Shown here piece after piece: positions 1-5,559 of a stretch of DNA of 5,974 nucleotides; positions within the stretch are counted from its first letter, which is position 1, and every line of letters begins with the position of its first letter. Below the pieces are notes generated by a model. That model was given only the letters and a program-made list of their open reading frames with translations. It was not told the DNA's origin and searched no databases. The DNA lies in NCBI GenBank assembly GCA_045652815.1, contig JAZOLH010000064.1, positions 1 to 5,974 of the forward strand. Reading direction: 5' to 3'. Origin of the DNA: UMGS755 sp045652815. GTDB lineage: Bacteria > Bacillota > Clostridia > UBA1381 > UBA9506. A program made the position numbers and the translations under genes.

Positions 1-28
1 TATCACCGAAAGTTATGGGGGAAATTGT

Positions 29-203
29 AGCGGCCGGCGTCCTCTGATAGTCCGCAAGCCGCCCTTTTTCTCGTGTGAGGGGTCAAAGGTTGTATAGGCG
101 GAAGGATATTGTCAAACTGTCGGGAACAGGCTCCGCCCTACAAAATCACCACAACCATATGCCACCCCTTAGACAGGGGAGGCAAGAATATACGCCCTCC
201 GTT
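29..203 (+). ncRNA. Candidate structured RNA gene, possibly 6S RNA
   Basis: No credible protein is seen here, but the stretch folds into one long hairpin of nested helices. The pairs are 29-33 with 199-203, 36-40 with 192-196, 58-66 with 175-183 (one mismatch), 78-83 with 164-169, 88-93 with 151-156 and 97-102 with 132-137, plus a tip stem 117-120 with 126-129. Two pairs (30-202 and 65-176) are G-U only when read on the plus strand, which favours that strand. A closing stem, an open internal loop (41-57 opposite 184-191) and a long interrupted terminal stem, totalling about 175 nt, match the general shape of bacterial 6S RNA, which binds the housekeeping RNA polymerase holoenzyme. I recognise no conserved 6S sequence, and promoter and terminator are not clear, so the family name is an inference. 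Another structured RNA or a leader element is possible. Confidence 0.45.
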
Positions 204-307
204 TTACTATCTGTCTTTACGGAATTTTCAACGTATATCCTAAAAATTTATTGCATAATTATGTGAAAACGCAAATAATTCGGCTAAGTGGTAAAAAACT
301 GCGATTT

Positions 308-388
308 CACCGAAAAAATTAGATTATCGATAATAAATACACGAATTTTTTAGGATAAATTATGAAAATCTATTTACTTTTTTCGGTG
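308..388. promoter_or_regulatory. Inverted repeat and palindrome upstream of the Lrp-type gene, possible operator
   Basis: CACCGAAAAAA at 308-318 and TTTTTTCGGTG at 378-388 form a perfect 11-bp inverted repeat with 59 bp between the arms. The right arm starts at the last base of the -35 hexamer and lies inside the promoter spacer. Between the arms is a perfect 12-bp palindrome, ATTATCGATAAT, at 323-334. Lrp/AsnC proteins bind AT-rich palindromic sites, often several in a row, and many repress their own gene, so autoregulation is a natural reading. The rest of the 204-372 gap is AT-rich and shows no gene or clear terminator. Confidence 0.4.
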
Positions 389-401
389 TTTTTGATATAA
401 T
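373..401 (+). promoter_or_regulatory. Sigma-A type promoter of the Lrp-type gene
   Basis: A -35 hexamer TTTACT (373-378) is followed after 17 bp by a perfect -10 hexamer TATAAT (396-401). Transcription would start near 408, giving a leader of only about 20 nt that contains the GGAGG ribosome binding site at 416-420. Confidence 0.75.
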
Positions 402-428
402 ATAAGAGAAAATGCGGAGGTTTGCGTT

Positions 429-881
429 ATGGACACGATTGACTATCAAATTCTATCCTGTTTAAAGGAAAATGCCCGTGAAAATGCCACCAATATCGGC
501 CAGAGAATTAACCTTTCCACCTCGGCTGTTATTGAGCGCATTAAAAAACTGGAAGCCTCCGGTCTCATCGAGCGTTACACGCTGATGATCAATCCTGCGA
601 TGACGGGTCGCGAGCAAACCGCTTTTATTTCCGTCCGTTTGGAACACCCGCAGTTCACCGATGAATTCAACGAGATGGTGCACCGCCATCCCGACATCAC
701 AGAATGTCATTACATTGCCGGTGACTTTGACTTTATGCTGAAAGTGGCAACGGAGTCCAGTAAAACTTTAGAAGGTGTTTTAAACTACATCAAAGGTATC
801 AATGGTGTGGCACTAACGCGTACATCCGTTGTGCTATCCACCAACAAAAACGAAACCTGCCTGCTTCCCCATGTGGAGTAG
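429..881 (+). CDS. Lrp/AsnC family transcriptional regulator
   Basis: This 150-residue protein has the size and layout of Lrp/AsnC regulators. An N-terminal winged helix-turn-helix (about residues 1-60) carries the recognition region around 'NLSTSAVIERIKKLEASGLI'. It is followed by a ligand-sensing RAM domain (about 64-140) containing 'GDFDF' at 98-102, the family's G-D-x-D-x effector-loop signature. Such proteins form dimers to octamers in the cytoplasm and respond to amino acids or related small molecules. The ATG at 429 is supported by GGAGG eight bases upstream and by alignment of the first residues with the family. The gene ends 65 bp before pntAA on the same strand, so it may regulate or be partly co-transcribed with the transhydrogenase operon. 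The effector cannot be read from the sequence. Homologues next to alanine dehydrogenase genes, whose product is related to PntAA, make the neighbourhood suggestive but not conclusive. Confidence 0.92.
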   Translation: MDTIDYQILSCLKENARENATNIGQRINLSTSAVIERIKKLEASGLIERYTLMINPAMTGREQTAFISVRLEHPQFTDEFNEMVHRHPDITECHYIAGDFDFMLKVATESSKTLEGVLNYIKGINGVALTRTSVVLSTNKNETCLLPHVE

Positions 882-895
882 GGACACTCACTATG

Positions 896-917
896 TAATT
901 TAATTTTTATTAAATTA
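896..917. promoter_or_regulatory. AT-rich inverted repeat before pntAA
   Basis: TAATTTAAT (896-904) and ATTAAATTA (909-917) are perfect complements around a TTTT loop. The stem is pure A/T and would be weak in RNA, so a protein-binding site is more likely than a terminator. It lies 30 bp upstream of the pntAA start, just ahead of the AAAGGGGAA ribosome binding site at 931-939. An Lrp-type site is possible. No convincing -35/-10 pair could be assigned in the 65-bp gap, so whether pntAA has its own promoter is open. Confidence 0.4.
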
Positions 918-946
918 AAAATATTTTTATAAAGGGGAATGGAAAA

Positions 947-2104
947 ATGATTATCGGTATTCCAAAAGAAATTATGCATGAAGAAGGTCGTGTTTCTGCG
1001 ATTCCTGAAACTGTTGCTCTGCTCAAAGCTGACGGTTTTGACGTTATCGTTGAAAATCACGCAGGCGAAGGCGCACTGTTCTCTGATGCTGAATATGAAG
1101 CAGCAGGTGCAACAATGATTGCTGACGTTGAAGAACTCTATGCAAAAGCAGACATTATCTTAAAAGTTAAAGAGCCCCAGTTCAACGAAGCTAAGGGCAA
1201 ACACGAAGTTGATATGATGCATGCTGGTCAGTATTTGATCACTTTCATCCATCCTGCTTCTCCCGTTAACCATGAAATGGTTAAAAACATGGCAGCTAAA
1301 GGCGTTATCAGCTTAACTCTGGACGGTGTGCCCCGTATCACCCGTGCACAGAAAATGGACGCTCTGTCTTCCATGAGTACCTGTGCTGGTTACAAAGGCA
1401 TCCTGATGGCTGCTAACGATCTGAAGAAATTCATCCCCCCGATCTTCTGTGCCGTTGGTCAGGTTAAACCCTGTAAAGCACTGGTTATCGGTACCGGTGT
1501 TGCAGGCCTCAGAGCTCTTGCTACCGCTAAAGGTCTGGGCGCTATTACATACGCTGCTGACATTCGTCCCGCTGCTGCTGAAAACGCAATGAGCATGGGC
1601 GCAAAAATCGTTGATACCGGCGTGCCCGAAGAAGTGGCTGTTGGTGAAGGCGGTTACGCAAAAGCTCTGTCTGAAGAATGGCTGGTTAAAGAAAGAGCAG
1701 CTCTGGCTGATACCATTAAAGATATGGACATCATCTTCTGCTCCGCACTGGTTCCCAGTAAACTGGCTCCCGTTATCTTAACCGAAGAACTGGTTAAATC
1801 CATGAAACCCGGTTCCGTTATCGTTGATATCTCCATCGACCAGGGTGGTAACTGTGCAATCACCGATCCCGGTAAGACCGCTGTTAAACATCAGGTTACT
1901 ATCGAAGGTATCAAAAACATCCCCGGCATGCTGCCCACCAGCTCCACCTGGATGTTCTCTCATAACATCTACCAGCTGGTTAAATACCTGACTAAAGACG
2001 GTCAGATCGTTCTGGACAGAACTGATGACATCACAGCAGGTATCCTGACCACTATCGATGGCGAAATCGTACACAAAGGCGCTCTGGAAGCAATGAACGT
2101 TTAA
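947..2104 (+). CDS. pntAA: NAD(P) transhydrogenase subunit alpha part 1 (NAD(H)-binding domain I)
   Basis: This 385-residue protein is the soluble domain I of the proton-translocating Re/Si-specific transhydrogenase. It binds NAD(H) on the cytoplasmic side and exchanges hydride with NADP(H) held by PntB domain III. The catalytic 'RQD loop' is intact in 'VPRITRAQKMDALSS': Arg130, Gln135, Asp138 and Ser141 match Arg127, Gln132, Asp135 and Ser138 of the Rhodospirillum rubrum enzyme. A Rossmann motif 'GTGVAG' lies at 182-187, followed by an acidic residue, Asp205, in 'ADIRPAA', as expected for NAD rather than NADP binding. The mobile loop 'GGYAKALSEE' starts at 235. The C-terminal 'PTSSTWMFSHNIYQLV' matches the domain I dimer region. 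Length agrees with split-type PntAA (about 380). Alanine dehydrogenase is related, but the RQD loop and the following pntAB-pntB genes exclude it. The ribosome binding site is AGGGGA at 933-938. Confidence 0.96.
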   Translation: MIIGIPKEIMHEEGRVSAIPETVALLKADGFDVIVENHAGEGALFSDAEYEAAGATMIADVEELYAKADIILKVKEPQFNEAKGKHEVDMMHAGQYLITFIHPASPVNHEMVKNMAAKGVISLTLDGVPRITRAQKMDALSSMSTCAGYKGILMAANDLKKFIPPIFCAVGQVKPCKALVIGTGVAGLRALATAKGLGAITYAADIRPAAAENAMSMGAKIVDTGVPEEVAVGEGGYAKALSEEWLVKERAALADTIKDMDIIFCSALVPSKLAPVILTEELVKSMKPGSVIVDISIDQGGNCAITDPGKTAVKHQVTIEGIKNIPGMLPTSSTWMFSHNIYQLVKYLTKDGQIVLDRTDDITAGILTTIDGEIVHKGALEAMNV

Positions 2105-2131
2105 TTGATTTCGAGTTTAACAAGATTTAGG

Positions 2132-2166
2132 GCATACGGGAAAGTTTTTCCCGTATGCTTACTTTT
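2132..2166 (+). terminator. Hairpin with T-rich tail between pntAA and pntAB, probably an attenuator or processing stem
   Basis: A perfect 12-bp stem (2132-2143 with 2147-2158, arm GCATACGGGAAA) with a GTT loop is followed by TTACTTTT and then at once by the GGGGG ribosome binding site of pntAB. The shape is that of an intrinsic terminator with an imperfect T-tract. Because pntAB and pntB have no visible promoter of their own and are needed with pntAA, complete termination is unlikely. Partial termination, or protection and processing of the mRNA, would set more soluble subunit than membrane subunit. Confidence 0.65.
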
Positions 2167-2181
2167 GGGGGTTTTAAAACC

Positions 2182-2478
2182 ATGTTTGAAGTTGCTTTAA
2201 TTGTTATTTTTATTGCAGCGGCTATCGTTGGTTACTTTATCATCAATAAAGTGCCCACCCTGCTGCACACACCGCTGATGTCCGGCATGAACGCCCTGTC
2301 CGGTATTACCGTTTTGGGTGCGCTGACCGTTATTGCGGTGGCTGTTAAAGAAGCCGCTCCCGTGCTTTCTGTTATCGTGGGTATTGCGGCAATTGCATTC
2401 GCTATGGTTAACGTTGCAGGCGGTTTCGCTGTAACAGGCAGAATGCTGAAAATGTTTAAGAAAAAGGAGGACAAATAA
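2182..2478 (+). CDS. pntAB: NAD(P) transhydrogenase subunit alpha part 2 (membrane subunit)
   Basis: This 98-residue hydrophobic protein supplies the alpha-side part of membrane domain II. Three membrane helices are seen at about 3-21, 33-54 and 60-85. The family signature 'VPTLLHTPLMSGMNALSGI' includes His29, equivalent to alpha2 His42 of the Thermus thermophilus enzyme, which is implicated in proton transfer. The end 'VNVAGGFAVTGRMLKMFKKK' is typical and leaves a basic cytoplasmic tail. I chose the ATG at 2182 because GGGGG lies ten bases upstream at 2167-2171 and the protein then begins like its family. An in-frame ATG at 2155 lies inside the preceding hairpin and has no ribosome binding site. 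The gene follows pntAA after 77 bp and is separated from pntB by one base, so translation of the two is probably coupled. Confidence 0.95.
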   Translation: MFEVALIVIFIAAAIVGYFIINKVPTLLHTPLMSGMNALSGITVLGALTVIAVAVKEAAPVLSVIVGIAAIAFAMVNVAGGFAVTGRMLKMFKKKEDK

Positions 2479-2479
2479 A

Positions 2480-4924
2480 ATGACATATTATATCATTAGT
2501 GCTGTCCTCGTTTTAGGTGTTTTAATCGGTATCTCTATGATGAGTAAGGTTAAAACCGCAAATGCAGGTAACACATTATCTGCTGTTTGTACCGTAATTG
2601 CTATCGCGGTTGTTCTTTACACAAACGATATTGTAACCGCTTGGCAGGCTTGGCTGGGCCTTGCAATCGGTGGTGTTATCGGTCTGATTGGTGCGGCTAA
2701 AGTTAAAATGATTCAGATGCCGCAGGCAGTTGCCCTCTTAAACGGTTTAGGCGGTCTGGCTTCTGCTTTGGTTGCAATTTTAACCATTGCACAGGCAGAA
2801 GGCGATATGTTCGCTATCTATGTGGGCGCTATCACCCTGCTGGTTGGTTGGGTTACCTTCACCGGCTCTTTGGTTGCTGCAGGTAAACTCCACAAAGTTC
2901 TGCCGCAGAAACCTGTTGTTTGGAAAGCTCATTCCGCTATTGTTGCCATCACTCTGATTGCAACTGTTTTAGCGATTGTTTTTGTTCCCGATTGCATGTG
3001 GCTGATTTCCGTTCTGTCCGCGTTCTTTGGTGTGGCTTTTGCCATCCGCGTGGGTGGTGCTGATATGCCCATCACCATCTCCCTGTTAAACTCCTTAAGT
3101 GGTGTAGCAGGTGGTATTGCCGGTATTGCTGTTCGTGACCCCTTGCTGGTTGCTATCGGCGGTATCGTTGGTGCATCCGGTCTGCTCTTAACTCAGATTA
3201 TGTGCCGCGCAATGAACAGAAGCTTAGTTAGCATTCTGCTGGGTACCGCTAAAAAACCTGCCGCTGCAAAAGCGAAGGTAGAAGAAGCAGCTCCCGCAGC
3301 TGAAGCGGCTGCTGAAGCAAAGGCAGAAGTTAGCGTTTCTGACATTCTGACCGGCGCGAAGAAAGTTATGATTGTTCCCGGTTACGGTATGGCTCTGGCT
3401 CAGGCGCAGAACACCGTTAAATCTCTGGCTGACAAACTGGAAGCACAGGGTACCGAAGTTAAATTTGCGATTCATCCCGTTGCAGGTCGTATGCCCGGTC
3501 ATATGAACGTTCTCTTATGCGAAGTTGACGTGCCCTACGATAAACTGTACGAAATGGATGAAATCAACGGTGAATTCGCTGACTGCGATGCGGCGATCAT
3601 CATCGGTGCAAACGACGTTGTTAACCCTGCGGCTAACACCGCAGAAGGCACTCCCATTTACGGCATGCCCGTTCTGAACGCGGCTGACGCTAAATATGCC
3701 ATCGTTTGCAACTTTGATACCAAGCCCGGTTATGCAGGCGTTCCCAACCCGCTTTACGAAAGCGACAGTACCATTATGCTGTTGGGTGATGCGAAGGAAA
3801 CAGTTAGCGAACTGATTTCTTCCATCGGTGCGAAGAAAACAGAAGCGGCTCCCGTGGCAGAAGAAGCAAGTGACGAAGTTAATGTTGCTGATATTCTGAC
3901 CGGCGCTAAAAAAGTTATGATTGTTCCCGGTTACGGTATGGCTCTGGCGCAGGCACAGGGCACCGTTAAAGCTCTGGCTGACAAACTGGAAGCACAGGGC
4001 ACCGAAGTTAAATTTGCTATCCATCCTGTTGCAGGTCGTATGCCCGGTCATATGAACGTTCTCTTATGCGAAGTTGATGTACCCTACGATAAGCTGTACG
4101 AAATGGATGAAGTAAACGGTGAATTTGCTGACTGTGATGCGGCGATCATCATCGGTGCAAACGACGTTGTTAACCCTGCGGCTAACACTGCAGAAGGCAC
4201 TCCTATTTACGGTATGCCTGTTCTGAACGCGGCTGACGCTAAATATGCCATCGTTTGCAACTTTGACACCAAGCCCGGTTACGCAGGCGTTCCCAACCCG
4301 CTGTATGAAAGCGCTAGCACCATTATGATGCTGGGCGACGCGAAAGAAACCGTTGCAAACCTGACCGCCGCTGTTGGCGCAGGTAAGAAAGAAGCGGCTG
4401 CTGCACCTGCTGAAGCAAAAGGCGCAGATGTTGCTACCATCATTAAAGATGCGAAAAATGTTATCATCGTGCCCGGTTACGGTATGGCTCTGGCACAGGC
4501 ACAGGGCACCGTTAAGGCGCTGGCTGATAGACTGGAATCCAAAGGTGCAAGCGTTAAATTTGCTATCCATCCCGTTGCAGGTCGTATGCCCGGTCATATG
4601 AACGTTCTCTTATGTGAAGTTGACGTACCTTACGACAACCTGTACGAAATGGATGACATCAATGGCGAATTTGCTGCTTGTGATTTGGCGATTATCGTTG
4701 GTGCACACGACGTTGTGAACCCCGCAGCTAACACCGCAGAAGGCACTCCCATTTACGGTATGCCCGTTCTGAACGTTGCTGATGCGAAGAACGTGATCGT
4801 TTGCAACTTTGATACCAAACCCGGTTATGCAGGCGTTCCCAACCCGCTGTATGAAAGCGCTAGCACCATTATGATGCTGGGCGATGCGAAGGAAACTGTT
4901 GCAGGCCTGATGGATCTCGTCTAA
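2480..4924 (+). CDS. pntB: NAD(P) transhydrogenase subunit beta with three tandem NADP(H)-binding domains III
   Basis: The first 250 residues are an ordinary PntB membrane domain II with about nine helices, including 'GGADMP' (Asp195), Asn204 in 'SLLNSLSG' (E. coli Asn222) and 'IMCRAMNRS' at 240-248. E. coli His91 is replaced by Asn88, as I recall for some enzymes that use the PntAB histidine. Normal PntB then has one domain III and ends near residue 460. Here an Ala/Lys/Glu-rich linker (about 257-283) leads to three complete domain III copies at 284-450, 467-633 and 649-814. Each has 'PGYGMALAQAQ', 'IHPVAGRMPGHMNVLLCEVDVPYD' split over conserved strands, 'DVVNPAA' and 'GYAGVPNPLYES'. The frame is open throughout. 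All copies read NFDTKP where E. coli has KRSMNT, the 2'-phosphate contact. The start has AAGGAGG at 2464-2470. The protein should pump protons coupled to hydride transfer with PntAA; the role of the extra domains is unknown. Confidence 0.95.
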   Translation: MTYYIISAVLVLGVLIGISMMSKVKTANAGNTLSAVCTVIAIAVVLYTNDIVTAWQAWLGLAIGGVIGLIGAAKVKMIQMPQAVALLNGLGGLASALVAILTIAQAEGDMFAIYVGAITLLVGWVTFTGSLVAAGKLHKVLPQKPVVWKAHSAIVAITLIATVLAIVFVPDCMWLISVLSAFFGVAFAIRVGGADMPITISLLNSLSGVAGGIAGIAVRDPLLVAIGGIVGASGLLLTQIMCRAMNRSLVSILLGTAKKPAAAKAKVEEAAPAAEAAAEAKAEVSVSDILTGAKKVMIVPGYGMALAQAQNTVKSLADKLEAQGTEVKFAIHPVAGRMPGHMNVLLCEVDVPYDKLYEMDEINGEFADCDAAIIIGANDVVNPAANTAEGTPIYGMPVLNAADAKYAIVCNFDTKPGYAGVPNPLYESDSTIMLLGDAKETVSELISSIGAKKTEAAPVAEEASDEVNVADILTGAKKVMIVPGYGMALAQAQGTVKALADKLEAQGTEVKFAIHPVAGRMPGHMNVLLCEVDVPYDKLYEMDEVNGEFADCDAAIIIGANDVVNPAANTAEGTPIYGMPVLNAADAKYAIVCNFDTKPGYAGVPNPLYESASTIMMLGDAKETVANLTAAVGAGKKEAAAAPAEAKGADVATIIKDAKNVIIVPGYGMALAQAQGTVKALADRLESKGASVKFAIHPVAGRMPGHMNVLLCEVDVPYDNLYEMDDINGEFAACDLAIIVGAHDVVNPAANTAEGTPIYGMPVLNVADAKNVIVCNFDTKPGYAGVPNPLYESASTIMMLGDAKETVAGLMDLV
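3329..3829 (+). repeat. Domain III copy 1 of pntB (tandem in-frame repeat)
   Basis: This encodes PntB residues 284-450, joined to the membrane domain by a 27-residue charged Ala-rich linker, so it occupies the position of the normal single domain III. It keeps GAND (376-379). It differs from copy 2 at only about seven residues up to position 442. After that its end, 'SELISSIG', is its own. A 41-nt tract at 3479-3519 is identical in all three copies. Confidence 0.95.
3878..4378 (+). repeat. Domain III copy 2 of pntB (tandem in-frame repeat)
   Basis: This encodes residues 467-633, offset from copy 1 by 549 bp (183 codons). Most of it follows copy 1, for example 'DILTGAKKVM' and 'EAQGTEVKFA'. 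However 'AQGTVKALAD' and 'YESASTIMMLGDAKETVA' follow copy 3, so the copy looks like a mosaic. The GAND motif is kept (559-562). The 41-nt tract shared by all copies is at 4028-4068. Confidence 0.95.
4424..4921 (+). repeat. Domain III copy 3 of pntB (tandem in-frame repeat, most diverged)
   Basis: This encodes residues 649-814 and forms the natural C-terminus of the protein. It is offset from copy 2 by 546 bp. It is the most different copy: 'ATIIKDAKNVII' at the first strand, 'ESKGASVKFA', 'LAIIVGAHD' with His743 in place of the conserved Asn, and 'AKNVIVCNFD'. The 41-nt tract shared with the other copies is at 4574-4614. Confidence 0.95.
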
Positions 4925-4952
4925 TTGCGGTTGCGAAAAAATGCGCAGACCG

Positions 4953-4974
4953 TCAAAAGAGTAGAGTCTTTTGA
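4953..4974 (+). other. Small hairpin after pntB
   Basis: TCAAAAGA (4953-4960) and TCTTTTGA (4967-4974) pair perfectly around a GTAGAG loop. There is no T-tract after it, so it is unlikely to terminate alone. It may protect the 3' end of the operon mRNA ahead of the stronger terminator 16 bp downstream. Confidence 0.45.
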
Positions 4975-4989
4975 ATTAAAAATCAATGT

Positions 4990-5024
4990 AGGGAATCGTG
5001 TATGACACGATTCCCTTTTCGTTT
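4990..5024 (+). terminator. Intrinsic terminator of the transhydrogenase operon
   Basis: A perfect 12-bp stem (4990-5001 with 5005-5016, core GGGAATCGTGT) with an ATG triloop is followed by TTTCGTTT. It lies 66 bp past the pntB stop codon and ahead of the tRNA promoter, so it isolates the two transcription units. Confidence 0.9.
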
Positions 5025-5077
5025 CCAAGGATTAAATAATAAATTTTACTTTTTTAAGAAAAAATTTCAAAAATCAC

Positions 5078-5106
5078 TTGACAAAAGGCAGAAACCTTGC
5101 TATAAT
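5078..5106 (+). promoter_or_regulatory. Perfect consensus sigma-A promoter of the tRNA cluster
   Basis: TTGACA (5078-5083) and TATAAT (5101-5106) both match consensus exactly, with the optimal 17-bp spacer and an A-rich upstream stretch (5055-5073) that could act as an UP element. The predicted start near 5113 leaves a leader of about 24 nt before tRNA-Gly. This is the kind of promoter expected for stable RNA genes. Confidence 0.93.
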
Positions 5107-5136
5107 ATCCTAGTCGGTATGTGTAGGCGACCTTTC

Positions 5137-5210
5137 GCGGGTGTAGTTCAATGGTAGAATCTCAGCCTTCCAAGCTGATTGTGTGGGTTCGATTCCCATC
5201 ACCCGCTCCA
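5137..5210 (+). tRNA. tRNA-Gly (anticodon TCC)
   Basis: The acceptor stem GCGGGTG pairs with CACCCGC, the anticodon stem TCAGC/GCTGA holds loop CTTCCAA with anticodon TCC, and the T loop TTCGATT is canonical. The discriminator T is followed by an encoded CCA. It reads GGA and, by wobble, GGG codons. It is the first gene of the cluster. Confidence 0.97.
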
Positions 5211-5234
5211 TGAAGCTTAGTTTGCCGTTTGTAT

Positions 5235-5311
<77 letters not shown>

Positions 5312-5324
5312 TTTTTGCTTATAT

Positions 5325-5402
5325 GGTGGATATAGCTCAGTTGGTTAGAGCGCCAGATTGTGGCTCTGGAGGTCGTCGGTTCGACTCCGATTATCCACCC
5401 CA
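5325..5402 (+). tRNA. tRNA-His (anticodon GTG)
   Basis: The acceptor stem GTGGATA pairs with TATCCAC, and the anticodon arm CCAGA-TTGTGGC-TCTGG gives GTG. The extra G at 5325 (position -1) can pair with C73 at 5399, the identity element unique to tRNA-His. CCA is encoded. Confidence 0.97.
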
Positions 5403-5454
5403 CTTATTTTTTACATAATTTGCTGTTATTAGGGGAAACTCCCTATGAACATGT

Positions 5455-5531
5455 TGGGATGTCGCCAAGTTGGTAAGGCACCGGATTCTGGTTCCGGCAT
5501 TTCGTGGGTTCGAGTCCTACCATCCCAGCCA
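5455..5531 (+). tRNA. tRNA-Gln (anticodon CTG)
   Basis: The acceptor stem TGGGATG pairs with CATCCCA; a weak U1-A72 end is typical of tRNA-Gln. The anticodon arm CCGGA-TTCTGGT-TCCGG gives CTG for CAG. The T loop TTCGAGT is canonical and CCA is encoded. The 52-bp spacer before it contains a small hairpin (5430-5435 with 5440-5445) but no obvious promoter. Confidence 0.96.
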
Positions 5532-5543
5532 ATATTTTTCTTT

Positions 5544-5559
5544 ATGTTGGGATGTTGGG
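5544..5559 (+). repeat. Tandem ATGTTGGG duplication over the 5' end of the second tRNA-Gln
   Basis: ATGTTGGG occurs twice in direct succession (5544-5551 and 5552-5559). The second copy forms the real 5' end of tRNA-Gln(TTG), so a mock acceptor start lies eight bases upstream. Replication slippage is a likely origin. Confidence 0.8.

Noticed and set aside
75..266. Open frame of 63 codons on the plus strand
   Set aside because: It lies across the nested helices of the candidate RNA, has no good ribosome binding site, and its product is low in recognisable features.
947..2104. Alanine dehydrogenase
   Set aside because: The protein is related, but the RQD loop, GTGVAG motif and the adjoining pntAB and pntB genes identify it as PntAA.
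2155..2181. Upstream ATG at 2155 as the pntAB start
   Set aside because: The ATG is buried in the 12-bp hairpin, lacks a ribosome binding site, and would add nine residues not expected in the family; the ATG at 2182 has GGGGG upstream.
3224..4597. Three long antisense open frames across pntB
   Set aside because: They resemble one another only because they mirror the three domain III copies. They are shadows of the strong codon bias on the plus strand.
4374..4601. Plus-strand frame-shifted open frame inside pntB
   Set aside because: It overlaps a well-supported domain III in another frame and shows no family features.
3329..4921. Assembly artefact as an explanation for the triple repeat
   Set aside because: The copies differ at many positions and in their linkers, and the reading frame is kept throughout, which a collapsed or falsely expanded repeat would not produce. 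Long-read confirmation would still be decisive.
3329..4921. CRISPR array or tandem DNA satellite
   Set aside because: The repeat period is about 546-549 bp and codes for a folded domain, so the repetition is at protein level.
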